64,000 bases of DNA from Anaerolineales bacterium (GTDB lineage Bacteria; Chloroflexota; Anaerolineae; Anaerolineales; UBA11858): contig JADHTJ010000008.1 of assembly GCA_016785015.1 (NCBI GenBank), positions 1 to 64,000 on the forward strand. Reading direction: 5' to 3'. The notes under the pieces were generated by a model. The model did no database searches. It was not told the origin of the DNA and saw nothing but the letters and a program-made list of their open reading frames with translations. How positions within the stretch are numbered: the first letter of the stretch is position 1; each line of letters opens with the position of its first letter. Shown here in pieces: positions 35,654 through 44,930 of this stretch. A program made the translations under genes and the position numbers.

Positions 35654-35740
35654 GTGATCATTATTGGTTATCAGCCCTTACTGGTATCACATCAAAATAA
35701 CTGTTTTTATTCAGTCAGCTTTTGAACATAAAGGTGAACA

Positions 35741-37747
35741 ATGGACAAAGCGAAGATTGGTGTTTATATATGTGCATGTGGTATCAACATCGCCTCCAAG
35801 GTGGATATAGATGAGGTGACTAATTTTGCGGCAACATTACCCCATGTAGCTGTCTCCCGACAATCAGAATATACATGTTCCGAACCTGGTCAGGATGTCA
35901 TCCAAGAAGACATCCGCAATGGACTCGTCAACAGGGTAGTGGTCGCTTCCTGTACACCCCGCATGCACGAACCCACTTTCCAACGAGCATTGGCCGCCGA
36001 AGGACTGAACCCCTATTTCTTCGAAATGGCCAATATCCGCGAGCACGTCTCCTGGATCACTGACGACCCAAGGGAAGCTACGGAAAAAGCCAAACGGCTG
36101 GTGCGATCAGCTGTGTTGCGTGTGGCCCATCATGTAGCCCTAGAGCCACGTCAGGAACCGGTCAACAAGGCCGCCTTGGTAGTTGGAGGTGGTATCGCTG
36201 GCATTCAAGCCGCGCTCAACATCGCCGACTCAGGTTATCCCGTCTACCTGGTGGAGAAGGAGCCAACGATTGGGGGCAAGATGGCCCAGTTGGACAAGAC
36301 CTTCCCCACGCTCGACTGTAGTATATGAATTCTCGGGCCTAAAATGATGGATGCCGGTCGGCATCCCAACATCGAATTGCTCGACTACAGTGAAGTAGTC
36401 AACGTACAAGGGTACGTCGGGAATTTCAAAGTTCAAGTAAAACGCAAGTCACGCTACATCCACACTGATCTGTGCACCGGCTGCGGCCTGTGTGCGGAGG
36501 CCTGCGTGATGCATGGTGGAAAAGGTCGCTTATTGGTGCCGTCAGAGTTCGACGAAGGCTTGGGGGTGCGCGCCGGGGTTTATATCCCCTTCGCCCAGGC
36601 CATTCCGCTCAAAGCCAATATCGACGCCAACAGCTGTCTGTGGCTGGTCAAAGGCAAGTGTTCTCAGAAGTGTGTGGATGTTTGCGGTACTGGTGCCATC
36701 GATTTTGAGTTAGAAGATACGTATATGGAGATCGAAGTGGGTTCCATCGTGGTGGCGACTGGCTACCAAATGTGGGATGCTACCAAGATCCCCGATTACG
36801 GTTATGGCACCTCGCCCAATATCCTTACCGGTCTGGAATTCGAACGGCTGACCAATGCCGGTGGTCCGACTGCCGGAGAGATCACTACCGCCGAGGGTGT
36901 GACTCCCAAAAAAGTGGCTATCATCCATTGTGTGGGCAGCCGCGACGAACGGGCGCACGCATATTGCTCGCGTTTTTGCTGCATGTACTCGCTCAAGCAG
37001 GCCCATCAGATCAAAGAAAAAACCGGGGCCGAAGTTTACAACATCTATATGGACATGCGCACCTTCGGCAAGGATTACGAAGAATTCTACCGCCGCAACC
37101 GTGAAGAAGGCATCCAGTTCATCCAAGGGCGCCCATCCCAAGTTACGGTTGATCCTGATTCCGGAAAGCTGTTTATTGACGTTGAGGACATTCAACTCGG
37201 CCAAGTCATGGAATTAGATAACCTAGACATGGTGGTGTTGGCCACAGCCATCGAACCCCCCGAAGATGCCGACCAGATCGCTTCTACCTTTGGGTTGGGT
37301 CGCACGCCCGATGGCTGGTTTGCCGAAGCGCATCCCAAGCTGCGCCCTGTAGAGACTGCTACAGCAGGCGTCTTCCTGGCTGGCTGCGCTCAAGCGCCGC
37401 GCGATGTACCCGACACTGTTGCCCATGCTGGCGCTGCGGCCTCGGAAGTTGTACGCATCTTTAACCAGGGCGAAGTGACTATCTCACCGACCATCGCCGA
37501 AGTGATGCAAGATAAATGCGTGGGTTGCGGTGAGTGTATCTTGAGTTGTCCTTACACAGCCATATGGCTAAACAATGAAGACAAAGCCGAAGTCAACCCG
37601 GCGCTGTGCCAGGGTTGTGGAACCTGTGCAGCTGCCTGTCCCTCAGGGGCCATCACGGCGCTGCACTTCACCGACGAAGAGATCGTAGCCCAAATCGACG
37701 GACTGCTGGAGCAAATTTTGGAGCCCGTCGAAGGAGTGGCGGTTTAA
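35741..37747 (+). CDS. hdrA: Selenocysteine HdrA-type electron-bifurcating flavoprotein
   Basis: 668 residues if UGA at 36326-36328 is selenocysteine 196. Order: N-terminal HdrA domain with ASCTPRMHEPTFQ, FAD-binding ALVVGGGIAGIQAAL (about 146-160), then PTLDCSI-U-ILGPKM where other HdrAs have a Cys (DCxxCIL-PKM) that ligates a 4Fe-4S cluster. After it come CTGCGLCAEAC, KGKCSQKCVDVC, HCVGSRDERAHAYCSRFCC, and a C-terminal two-cluster ferredoxin (CVGCGECILSCP, CQGCGTCAAACP). Similarity is unbroken over the UGA. HdrA FAD splits an electron pair between a high- and a low-potential acceptor (ferredoxin). First gene of a seven-gene operon; no HdrB follows. AAAGGTGAAC is the ribosome site. Confidence 0.92.
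36349..36366 (+). promoter_or_regulatory. SECIS-like hairpin of hdrA
   Basis: GGATGCC-GGTC-GGCATCC: seven perfect pairs closed by a GGUC loop, 20 bases after the UGA. The loop resembles the two fdhA hairpins, though the spacing is longer. Confidence 0.6.
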
Positions 37748-37748
37748 C

Positions 37749-38243
37749 ATGGAACTCATTCAAATTCAAGAAGATTTCGAACCCAAAGTTGTTGCTTTTC
37801 TTTGCAATTGGTGCTCCTACGCCGGTGCGGACAACGCCGGCATCTCGCGCTTGCAATCTCCCGCCAACATTCTGCCCATCCGGGTGATGTGCTCGGGGCG
37901 CGTCTCCCCGGAGATGATTTTCCGGGCTTTCCGTTCGGGCGCGGACGGGGTGATGGTGCTAGGTTGCCACATCGGCGACTGCCACTACATCAACGCCAAC
38001 CATCGCACAGTAAAGCGAATGCCTCTGTTGAAAAACTTACTCGGTTACGTAGGTATCAATCCCGAACGCTTCACCCTGGATTGGGTATCATCGGCTGAAG
38101 CACCAAAATTCGCCCGAGTAACCAAGAGTTTCGTGAATACTGTTCGAGAGCTTGGCCCCATCGCTGCTGAGATGAGCGTTGAACCGATCTTTGTGACAGA
38201 TGAGTTGGTGAACTTGGCCGCAGAAGAATTGGTGGGGGTTTGA
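37749..38243 (+). CDS. mvhD: MvhD-type [2Fe-2S] electron-transfer subunit
   Basis: 164 residues. MvhD signature: FLCNWCSYAGADNAG, VMCSGRVSPEMIF, GADGVMVLGCHIGDCHY, giving the cysteines of one [2Fe-2S] cluster. MvhD links [NiFe]-hydrogenase or FDH to HdrA in methanogens and related bacterial complexes. It starts one base after hdrA stops, so it is tightly coupled. A second MvhD module is fused into the gene at 41317. Confidence 0.92.
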   Translation: MELIQIQEDFEPKVVAFLCNWCSYAGADNAGISRLQSPANILPIRVMCSGRVSPEMIFRAFRSGADGVMVLGCHIGDCHYINANHRTVKRMPLLKNLLGYVGINPERFTLDWVSSAEAPKFARVTKSFVNTVRELGPIAAEMSVEPIFVTDELVNLAAEELVGV

Positions 38244-38244
38244 G

Positions 38245-39060
38245 ATGATTACTGAGATTCGCGATAAAGTCGCCGAACAACTTGAAAAACTAGATGGCAT
38301 CGTTGCCTTGCGATCAACCGAAGATGGCGCAGCCCCTTATCTCTTCCAGCAGGGAGATAACCTGGAAGAATTGGTGATGAACCCGCGTTATCCACTATCG
38401 AAAACGGCATCCAAACTACAGAAGCGCTTCAAAGATGCCAAGCTTGGCGTGGTGGCGCGCGGCTGCGATGTGCGCGCTTTGGTCGAAATGGCCAAACGAA
38501 ATCAGATTGATCCTGATCGCCTGGTGGTGATTGGTGTAACTTGTACATCTGAGGAAGCAGAATTCTGTTTTTGTGCAGAACCAGCCCCAAACCTCGACCA
38601 ATGGTCAGGATCAACTTTGATTGGCGAACCCGTCCCAGGGGCGCCGCCCAATCCCATAGTGGCGGAATACGCCCAAATACCCTATGCCGAACGCTGGGCT
38701 TTCTGGAAAGCGCAATTCACTAAATGTCACAAGTGCTTCGGCTGTCGGGATATTTGTCCAGTGTGCTTCTGTGAGGCTTGCGCATTGGAAGACCCGTTGT
38801 GGGTCGAGCCAGGTTTATTGGCTCCAGATTTCCCCATGTATCACCTGATCAAGGCGCAACACATGACCACGCGCTGTGTTGGTTGTCGCCAGTGTGAGAT
38901 GGCCTGTCCCGCAGACATCCCGTTGACGGTGCTTTACGATCTTGTGCGCCAGGATGTGGCTGAATTGATCGGATATGTGCCTGGAGCCGACATTAATGAA
39001 ATGCCGCCCTTCACGCTGACGTTGGCTGATGCAGCCATTGAATCGGACTTGGTGTATTGA
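38245..39060 (+). CDS. FrhB/FdhB-like or FlxB-like 4Fe-4S protein
   Basis: 271 residues. The N-terminal half is an FrhB-like region (KLGVVARGCDVRALVEMAKR, CTSEEAEFCFC). The C-terminal half is Cys-rich: KCHKCFGCRDICPVCFCEAC and CVGCRQCEMACP bind two, possibly three, Fe-S clusters. It resembles the beta subunits that bind flavin and exchange electrons with F420 or NAD(P) in Frh, F420-FDH and Flx systems; the acceptor here is unknown. It lies between mvhD and the second fdhA with overlapping or near-touching ends, so it probably joins FdhA to the HdrA complex. Confidence 0.75.
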   Translation: MITEIRDKVAEQLEKLDGIVALRSTEDGAAPYLFQQGDNLEELVMNPRYPLSKTASKLQKRFKDAKLGVVARGCDVRALVEMAKRNQIDPDRLVVIGVTCTSEEAEFCFCAEPAPNLDQWSGSTLIGEPVPGAPPNPIVAEYAQIPYAERWAFWKAQFTKCHKCFGCRDICPVCFCEACALEDPLWVEPGLLAPDFPMYHLIKAQHMTTRCVGCRQCEMACPADIPLTVLYDLVRQDVAELIGYVPGADINEMPPFTLTLADAAIESDLVY

Positions 39061-39080
39061 TATGGAATGGAAACATTTTT

Positions 39081-39163
39081 ATCCACGAAGAACACCAAGT
39101 TACACAAAGGGCCCAAGGATTAGTGAGTTTATTAGTGGTTCTTCGTGCACTTCGTGGGTAAGT
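39081..39163. repeat. CCACGAAG...CTTCGTGG type inverted repeat in operon gap
   Basis: CCACGAAGAACACC at left and GTTCTTCGTGCACTTCGTGG at right can form an imperfect hairpin. It occupies the only sizeable gap (140 bases) inside the hdrA operon, before the second fdhA. A similar short repeat (AAAGTCACGA/TCGTGACTTT) sits at 52750-52790. Confidence 0.5.
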
Positions 39164-39200
39164 TTTATGGTTTCCGGCTTGACCGGGATAGTGAGTAAAT

Positions 39201-41342
39201 ATGGATTATAAAAACATACAAACAATTTGCCCGTATTGCGGATGTGGCTGTGCCCTGAATTTGGAAGTAATCGATGGAGAGATCGTGGGCGTTCTACCAG
39301 CCAATGATCATCCTGTCAGCCAGGGCAGCCTGTGCATCAAGGGCTGGAACGCGCATGCCTTTGTGGGGCATGAAGATCGCTTGAAGAAACCATTGATCCG
39401 TAAAAATGGTCAATTAGAAGAAGTGAGTTGGAACGAAGCCCTAAAGTTGGTTGCAAAAAACTTAGGCAGTATCCAGAAGAAACACGGCGCTGACAGTATT
39501 GGCGTGCTAACTTCGGCCAAGTGCACCAATGAAGAAAATTATCTGTTACAAAAGTTTGCCCGCGCCGTAATCGGGACCAATAACGTCGATCACTGCGCCC
39601 GTCTCTGACACAGTCCCACGGTGGCCGGTCTGGTCGCCTCCTTCGGAAGTGGTGCGATGACGAACTCGATCCCCGAGTTCGAAGACGCCGACTGTGTCTT
39701 GATCACCGGCTCAAATACCAGCGAGGCTCATCCCTTGATCTCTACCAGGATCATGCGTGCCAAAGCTAAGGGCGCCAAGATCGTTGTGGTCGATCCACGG
39801 ACAACCCAGATGAGCCTGTTGGCAAATCTGCACTTGAAACAACAACCCGGCAGCGATGTGGCCTGGATCAACGGCATGATGAATGTGATCATCAACGAGG
39901 GTCTGGCTGATGATGTCTTCATCGAAAAACGCACGGAAGGTTTCGATGAACTCAAAGCTGCGGTGGCTGAATTTACGCCTGAATATGTCGAAGAGATTTC
40001 CGGAATTCCCGCCTATGATTTAGTCGCAGCCGCCAAAATGTACGCGGAGGCCGATGCTGCCAGCATTGTCTACTCGATGGGCATCACCCAGCACATCACC
40101 GGTGTGGACAACGTGCTTTCTTGCGCCAACCTGGCTATGCTGACCGGCAATATGGGCCGACCATCTACTGGAGTCAATCCGCTTCGTGGTCAGAACAATG
40201 TTCAAGGTGCCTGTGATATGGGCGGCTTGCCGAATGTGTACCCAGGTTATCAGAAGGTTTCCGATCCAGATATCCAAGCCAAATTTGAGAAAGCGTGGGG
40301 CATAAGGACGGAAAACGGAGGACGGAAGACCGGATCCGGTCTACTGTCCCCAGTCACCGGTCTGTCCGACAAAGTCGGACTAACGGTGACCGAAATGGTC
40401 GAGTTGGCCGGAAGCGGAGAAGTCAAAACCTTGTACATCATGGGCGAGAACCCCCTTATGGCCGATGCAGACATCAACCACGCCAAGAAATGCCTGAAAA
40501 ATTTGGATTTCTTGGTCGTGCAAGATATCTTCCTAACAGAAACAGCCGAGATTGCCGACGTAGTGCTCCCAGGGGCATCTTTCGCTGAGAAAGACGGCAC
40601 CTTCACAGCCACCGACCGGCGCGTGCAGTTGGTCAACCAGGCTATCGAACCCGTTGGTGAAAGCAAAGCTGACTGGGAGATCATCAACATGCTGGCCAAA
40701 GAAATGGGAGCCTCGGGTTTTGATTTTTCTTCACCTGAGGAGATCATGGCTGAGATCGCCGCACTGACCCCGATTTACGGCGGTTATTCCTATGAACGCT
40801 TGAAGAACGGCAACGTATTGCAATGGCCATGCCCTGACGCAGAGCATCCTGGTACACCGTACCTGCACAAGGACAAATTCTCACGCGGCCTGGGCAAGTT
40901 CCATGGTATTGAATATAAAGCTCCAGCCGAAAGCGCTGACGATGATTATCCCCTGACATTGACCACTGGCCGCATCATGTTCCACTTCCACACCGGCACC
41001 ATGTCCCGTCGGGCCGAGAAGCTGAACAAAGAGGTTCCCGAGGCCTATGTGGAGATCCACCCCGAAGATGCTATTAAAGTCGGCATAAATGGCCACAAAC
41101 GTGTCACGGTCAGCAGCCGGCGCGGCGAGATCGAACTTGCCACCCGGGTCACCGATCGTATCAAACCTGGCGTAGTTTTTATTCCCTTTCACTTCGCCGA
41201 AGCGGCAGCCAACGCCCTAACCAACAGTGCCTTCGACCCAGTCGCCAAGATTCCTGAATACAAGGTCTGTGCTGTCAAAATTCAAACAACAGCTGATCCT
41301 GTATTGGAGGTGTGTAATGAGTCATACAAAAGTAAAAACTAA
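39201..41342 (+). CDS. fdhA: Second selenocysteine formate dehydrogenase catalytic subunit
   Basis: 713 residues if UGA 39606-39608 is selenocysteine 136 (DHCARL-U-HSPTVAGL). Unlike the first FdhA it has no NuoG-like front end and starts directly at the 4Fe-4S motif (CPYCGCGCALNLE), as in F420- or Hdr-linked FDHs. The molybdopterin core is closely related to the first copy (shared PSTGVNPLRGQNNVQGACDM). Around residues 367-391 it carries about 20 extra residues encoded by a GC-rich palindromic sequence (40302-40372) that the other copy lacks. It lies inside the hdrA-mvh operon, so electrons from formate should enter the HdrA/MvhD complex. The following gene overlaps its end by 26 bases. Confidence 0.92.
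39620..39638 (+). promoter_or_regulatory. SECIS-like hairpin of second fdhA
   Basis: GGTGGCC-GGTCT-GGTCGCC: seven-pair stem (two G-U) with the same GGUCU loop, placed 11 bases after the UGA. Confidence 0.75.
40302..40372. repeat. Palindromic element embedded in the second fdhA
   Basis: GGACGGAAAACGGAGGACGG... contains a perfect 16-base palindrome AGACCGGATCCGGTCT (40327-40342) and a further CCGGTCTGTCCG. It is read in frame and supplies the extra segment after FEKAWG. The gap hairpin at 57030-57074 shares the CGGAGAACGGACCGCGGTCTG style. Confidence 0.6.
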
Positions 41343-42279
41343 TTCGTTCGCTGATCAAGTACGCCTGATCCCTGGTGGCGAACACCTGGATGTATGTTTC
41401 GCCTGCGGAACCTGCGTCAGCAAATGCATGATCCAACAGAAGGCTGAGCCTGAATACAACCCACGTAGGTTGATTCGCCAGGTGATGATGGGTAGAGAAG
41501 AAGCTGCATTTACCAACCCCACAACCTGGATGTGTTCCGGCTGCGATCTGTGCTTCCCCGCTTGTCCACAAGAAATTCACATCTCCGAAGTGATTGGCGC
41601 TGTCAAACACCTTGCGATTGAAGCTGGATATTCTAGTCCCTTGGAAACTGTTTCAGTGGACGAAGGGCTCTGTGCTGGGTGCGGCATTTGTGGTATGGCC
41701 TGCCCCTATGAAGCGCCAGAATTAATCATTAAAGAAATTAATGGGAGTATGGACCGAGTTGCCGAGGTAGATTCCAATAAATGTTTGGGCTGTGGAACCT
41801 GTGTGAGCGCCTGTTTGACGGGCGCCATCTCACGCCCAGGGGTGAGCAATTCTGAGATGAAAGAGCGGATTTTGGTCGCTGAAGCTGACAATGGCCAACC
41901 GAATTTGATGACCTTCGTCTGCGACTGGTGCTTGAGAGCGAGTGCTGATGTCGAACTTTTGGAAAGCTATCCAGAAAATGTACATGTGATCCACATCCCT
42001 TGTTCTGGCCGCATCGACCCAGAAATTGCGTTGCTGGCTTTGCGCTCTGGTATCGATGGCGTATTGATCTGCGGCTGCCAGCCAGGGGAGTGCCATTACC
42101 AACGCGGCACCCTGGTTAGCGCTTGCAAAATAACGCTCTTGAACCTAATGCTTGGCCGCATGGATATGGCCGGCGGACGAGTGCGGTTTGTTCAAATTGG
42201 CACGCGCGACCGTGGGCGCATCAAGAAGGAGATCGACGGTATGCTAGAACTGCTTTCTCCTCAACCGGAGGTGCACTAA
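41317..42279 (+). CDS. HdrC-ferredoxin-MvhD fusion
   Basis: 320 residues. Part 1 (about 1-100) is HdrC-like with CFACGTCVSKC and CSGCDLCFPACP. Part 2 (about 105-175) is a two-cluster ferredoxin (CAGCGICGMACP, CLGCGTCVSAC). Part 3 (about 195-310) is a complete MvhD module (FVCDWCLRASAD, IPCSGRIDPEIALLALRSG, ICGCQPGECHY). It would wire [NiFe]-hydrogenase or FDH to HdrA through five Fe-S clusters in one chain. ATTGGAGGTG supports ATG 41317, which lies inside the end of fdhA; the hydrogenase small subunit starts at its final base. HdrC is normally paired with HdrB, which is absent. Confidence 0.9.
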   Translation: MSHTKVKTNSFADQVRLIPGGEHLDVCFACGTCVSKCMIQQKAEPEYNPRRLIRQVMMGREEAAFTNPTTWMCSGCDLCFPACPQEIHISEVIGAVKHLAIEAGYSSPLETVSVDEGLCAGCGICGMACPYEAPELIIKEINGSMDRVAEVDSNKCLGCGTCVSACLTGAISRPGVSNSEMKERILVAEADNGQPNLMTFVCDWCLRASADVELLESYPENVHVIHIPCSGRIDPEIALLALRSGIDGVLICGCQPGECHYQRGTLVSACKITLLNLMLGRMDMAGGRVRFVQIGTRDRGRIKKEIDGMLELLSPQPEVH

Positions 42280-43265
42280 TGGCGAAGCCCAAAGTTGCTT
42301 TTTATTGGGCTGCCAGTTGCGGTGGCTGTGAGATCACCGTCACTGAACTGGGCATGAAGCTTGTAGAAGTCGGCGATCTGGTCGATATCGTGCTGTGGCC
42401 CTGCCTTATGGACTTCAAATACAGCGATGTCGAAGCCATGGCCGACAAAGAGATCGACGTGTGCTTCTTCAACGGCGCCATACGCACCAGTGAGAATGAG
42501 CACCTGGCCAAAATGCTGCGGGCCAAATCCAAAACCATGGTAGCCTTCGGGGCTTGCTCCCACATGGGTGGCATCCCTGGCCTGGCCAACAATTATGATA
42601 AAGAATCGATCTTCGAAAGAGTTTACGATACATCGCCATCTCTGGATAACTCCGCGGGAACACGTCCTGGCATCTCTACCAAGATGCCCGAGGGCGAGAT
42701 CGTCCTGCCGAGTTTCTACGAACAGGTCAAAACCTTAGATCAGACCGTGGAAGTCGATTATTACCTCCCCGGCTGCCCGCCTGTGGCCGAACAGGTCGGC
42801 GCGGTCTTAGGCGTAATCCTGGAAGGCAAACTGCCCGAACCGGGAGCCGTAATAGGAGTAGGTAAAAAAACGAATTGCGATGAATGCGAACGAACGAAGA
42901 GATCTAATGGACACGTACGCATTAAAGCATTCAAACGCCCCCACGAGATTCTCGCCGATCCGGAAGTCTGCTTCCTAGAACAAGGTCTGATCTGTGCTGG
43001 CCCGGCAACACGCGCCGGTTGTGGACTGCCCTGCATCCAGGGCAATATGCCCTGTAGGGGCTGCTACGGTCCGCCTGAAGGTGTGGAAGATCAGGGTGCA
43101 AAAATGCTCGGTGCTATTGCCGCAGTCATCGACGCCAAAACGACTGAAGATGTCGAGCGCGTTATGGATACCATCGTAGATCCTCTGGGCACTTATTACC
43201 GGTTCAATCTGCCCGACTCTATTTTGAGTGAGTTGAAATATGGGAACGGGAATGGAAAACAATGA
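42279..43265 (+). CDS. mvhG: Mvh-type [NiFe]-hydrogenase small subunit
   Basis: 328 residues. FYWAASCGGCEITVTELG holds the proximal-cluster C-x-x-C, then GACSHMGGIPG, YYLPGCPPVAEQV, and a Cys-rich C-terminal part (NCDECERTK, CFLEQGLICAGPATRAGCGLPCIQGNMPCRGCYGP) for medial and distal 4Fe-4S clusters. This is the group 3c/Mvh pattern, cytoplasmic and without a Tat signal. ACCGGAGGTGC is the ribosome site. It overlaps mvhA by four bases. Confidence 0.92.
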   Translation: MAKPKVAFYWAASCGGCEITVTELGMKLVEVGDLVDIVLWPCLMDFKYSDVEAMADKEIDVCFFNGAIRTSENEHLAKMLRAKSKTMVAFGACSHMGGIPGLANNYDKESIFERVYDTSPSLDNSAGTRPGISTKMPEGEIVLPSFYEQVKTLDQTVEVDYYLPGCPPVAEQVGAVLGVILEGKLPEPGAVIGVGKKTNCDECERTKRSNGHVRIKAFKRPHEILADPEVCFLEQGLICAGPATRAGCGLPCIQGNMPCRGCYGPPEGVEDQGAKMLGAIAAVIDAKTTEDVERVMDTIVDPLGTYYRFNLPDSILSELKYGNGNGKQ

Positions 43266-44725
43266 CAAAAATTAGCATCGACCCAATTACCCGCCTGGAA
43301 GGGCACGGACGTGTAGACCTGTTCCTTGATGATAAGGGGGCATTAGAAAATGCCTATATGGTCATCCCCGAGCTGCGCGGCTTTGAGAAGTTCTGTGAAG
43401 GCCGCCCGGTAGAGGAGATGCCGCGCATCACCCAGCGCATCTGTGGCGTGTGCCCCTTGGCACACCACATGGCCGCAGCAAAGGCTGGAGATGCAGTCTA
43501 CAACGTTGACCCACCCCCCACGGCCAAGAAGATCCGCGAGCTGATGTATTCGCACTTCTATGTCGCTGACCACGCCACACATTTCTACGCCCTGGCCGGA
43601 CCAGACTTCGTCGTAGGTCCTGATGCGCCCAAAGAAGAACGTAATATTTTGGGTGTGATCCGTAAAGTTGGCAAAGAGATCGGTGCCACGGCGTTGAACC
43701 TGATCATGGAGAATCACAAAGCTGCCGGTATCATCGGCGGCCGCTATATCCACTCGGTGAACGCATTGGTGGGCGGTGTCAGCAAAGCCATTACCGAAGA
43801 AGAACGTGAGCAATTGGCGGAGATAGCCACAAAATCCATTGAAACAGCTAAATTCACGCTGCAACTCTTCGATGATGTGGTGCTCAAGAACCAGGATTAC
43901 CTGGATTTGGTGTTGAGCGACGCTTTCACGCACCAGACTTATTACATGGGCATGGTTGACGAAAACAATCACGTCAACTTCTACGATGGGAAGATTCGCG
44001 TCGTCGACCCCGAAGGGGCAGAGTTCGTCAAGTACTCTCCCAATGAATACCTGGATGTGGTCGCCGAGCACGTCGAGCCCTGGACCTATCTTAAATTCCC
44101 CTTCCTGAAAGAGATTGGTTGGAAAGGGTTCAAGGATGGCAAAGATTCTGGCGTATACCGCGCCACCCCGCTCAGCCGCTTGAATGCTGCGGACGGCATG
44201 GCCACCCCACTGGCACAAGCTGAATACGAGCGTTTCTACGAAACCTTGGGCGGCAAGCCGGTGCACCAGACTCTCGCTACACACTGGGCACGTTTAATCG
44301 AGCTGCTCTACGCCGCCGAGCGCGCCTTGGAATTAGCTGAAGATCCTGAGATCACTGGCACAGACATCCGCACCCTACCGACAGAAACCCCCACTGAGGG
44401 TGTCGGCATTGTCGAAGCGCCGCGCGGCACTCTGACCCATCATTACACCACCGATGAGCGCGGCATCCTCACCAAGGTCAACCTGATTGTGGGCACAACC
44501 AATAACTACGCCGCCATCGATATGTCGATCAAAAAAGCGGCTGAGGCGCTAATCAAGCCCGGTGTAAAAGTTGATGATCCCATCCTCAACCAGATTGAGA
44601 TGGCTTTCCGGGCCTATGATCCCTGCTTTGGATGCGCCACTCACGCCTTACCCGGCCAACAGCCGTTCCAGGTGCGCGTGTTCAATCATGATCGCGAGAT
44701 TGTACAAGAGGTGATGAGAGAGTAA
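43262..44725 (+). CDS. mvhA: Mvh-type [NiFe]-hydrogenase large subunit
   Basis: 487 residues. Ni-binding motifs are [11 protein letters not shown] (L1, about residues 59-69) and [11 protein letters not shown] (L2, about 453-463); all four cysteines are ordinary Cys. H2 is split at this NiFe(CN)2CO site and electrons pass to mvhG. The about 25 residues after L2 remain attached in the translated sequence, and no maturation protease or hyp gene lies in the window. It ends the hdrA operon, with a terminator at 44745. The group 3c affiliation is by motif and context. Confidence 0.93.
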   Translation: MTKISIDPITRLEGHGRVDLFLDDKGALENAYMVIPELRGFEKFCEGRPVEEMPRITQRICGVCPLAHHMAAAKAGDAVYNVDPPPTAKKIRELMYSHFYVADHATHFYALAGPDFVVGPDAPKEERNILGVIRKVGKEIGATALNLIMENHKAAGIIGGRYIHSVNALVGGVSKAITEEEREQLAEIATKSIETAKFTLQLFDDVVLKNQDYLDLVLSDAFTHQTYYMGMVDENNHVNFYDGKIRVVDPEGAEFVKYSPNEYLDVVAEHVEPWTYLKFPFLKEIGWKGFKDGKDSGVYRATPLSRLNAADGMATPLAQAEYERFYETLGGKPVHQTLATHWARLIELLYAAERALELAEDPEITGTDIRTLPTETPTEGVGIVEAPRGTLTHHYTTDERGILTKVNLIVGTTNNYAAIDMSIKKAAEALIKPGVKVDDPILNQIEMAFRAYDPCFGCATHALPGQQPFQVRVFNHDREIVQEVMRE

Positions 44726-44744
44726 ACCAATAGCCGATAATTTT

Positions 44745-44781
44745 AAAATCCCCCGTCGATTTAGATCAGCGGGGGATTTTT
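44745..44781 (+). terminator. Intrinsic terminator of the hdrA-mvhA operon
   Basis: AAAATCCCCCG...CGGGGGATTTTT stem with a 14-base loop and a T-tract, 20 bases after the mvhA stop. Confidence 0.85.
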
Positions 44782-44811
44782 GTTGGACACGGATGCCTCT
44801 TCTGCAAAAAG

Positions 44812-44902
44812 CCACCAAGCAAGTTTCCCGCCAGAATATATGGGGTTGGATGCGGAGCAACCAACCCCATATATTCTGGCGGAAGCCTTAGTCTGGTAGT
44901 TT
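44812..44902. repeat. Nested hairpin repeat, copy 4
   Basis: Perfect 22-bp inner arms (44828-44849 and 44861-44882) starting CCGCCAGAATATATGGGG, framed by CCACCAAGCAAGTTTCC and GGAAGCCTTAGTCTGGTAG. Nearly identical in frame and inner arm to copy 2 at 13.4 kb, with paired G/A and C/T changes that keep the stem intact. Confidence 0.75.
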
Positions 44903-44930
44903 TATCACACAAGGGTATTCAATTAGAACA

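Noticed and set aside
39201-41342. Broken fdhA (pseudogene) because of an in-frame stop
   Set aside because: The stop is UGA at the known selenocysteine position, frame and homology continue, and a SECIS-like hairpin follows; the same holds for 30364-33039 and for hdrA.
43343-44284. Long minus-strand frame (313 codons) opposite mvhA
   Set aside because: Shadow of the hydrogenase large subunit gene; no recognisable domain.
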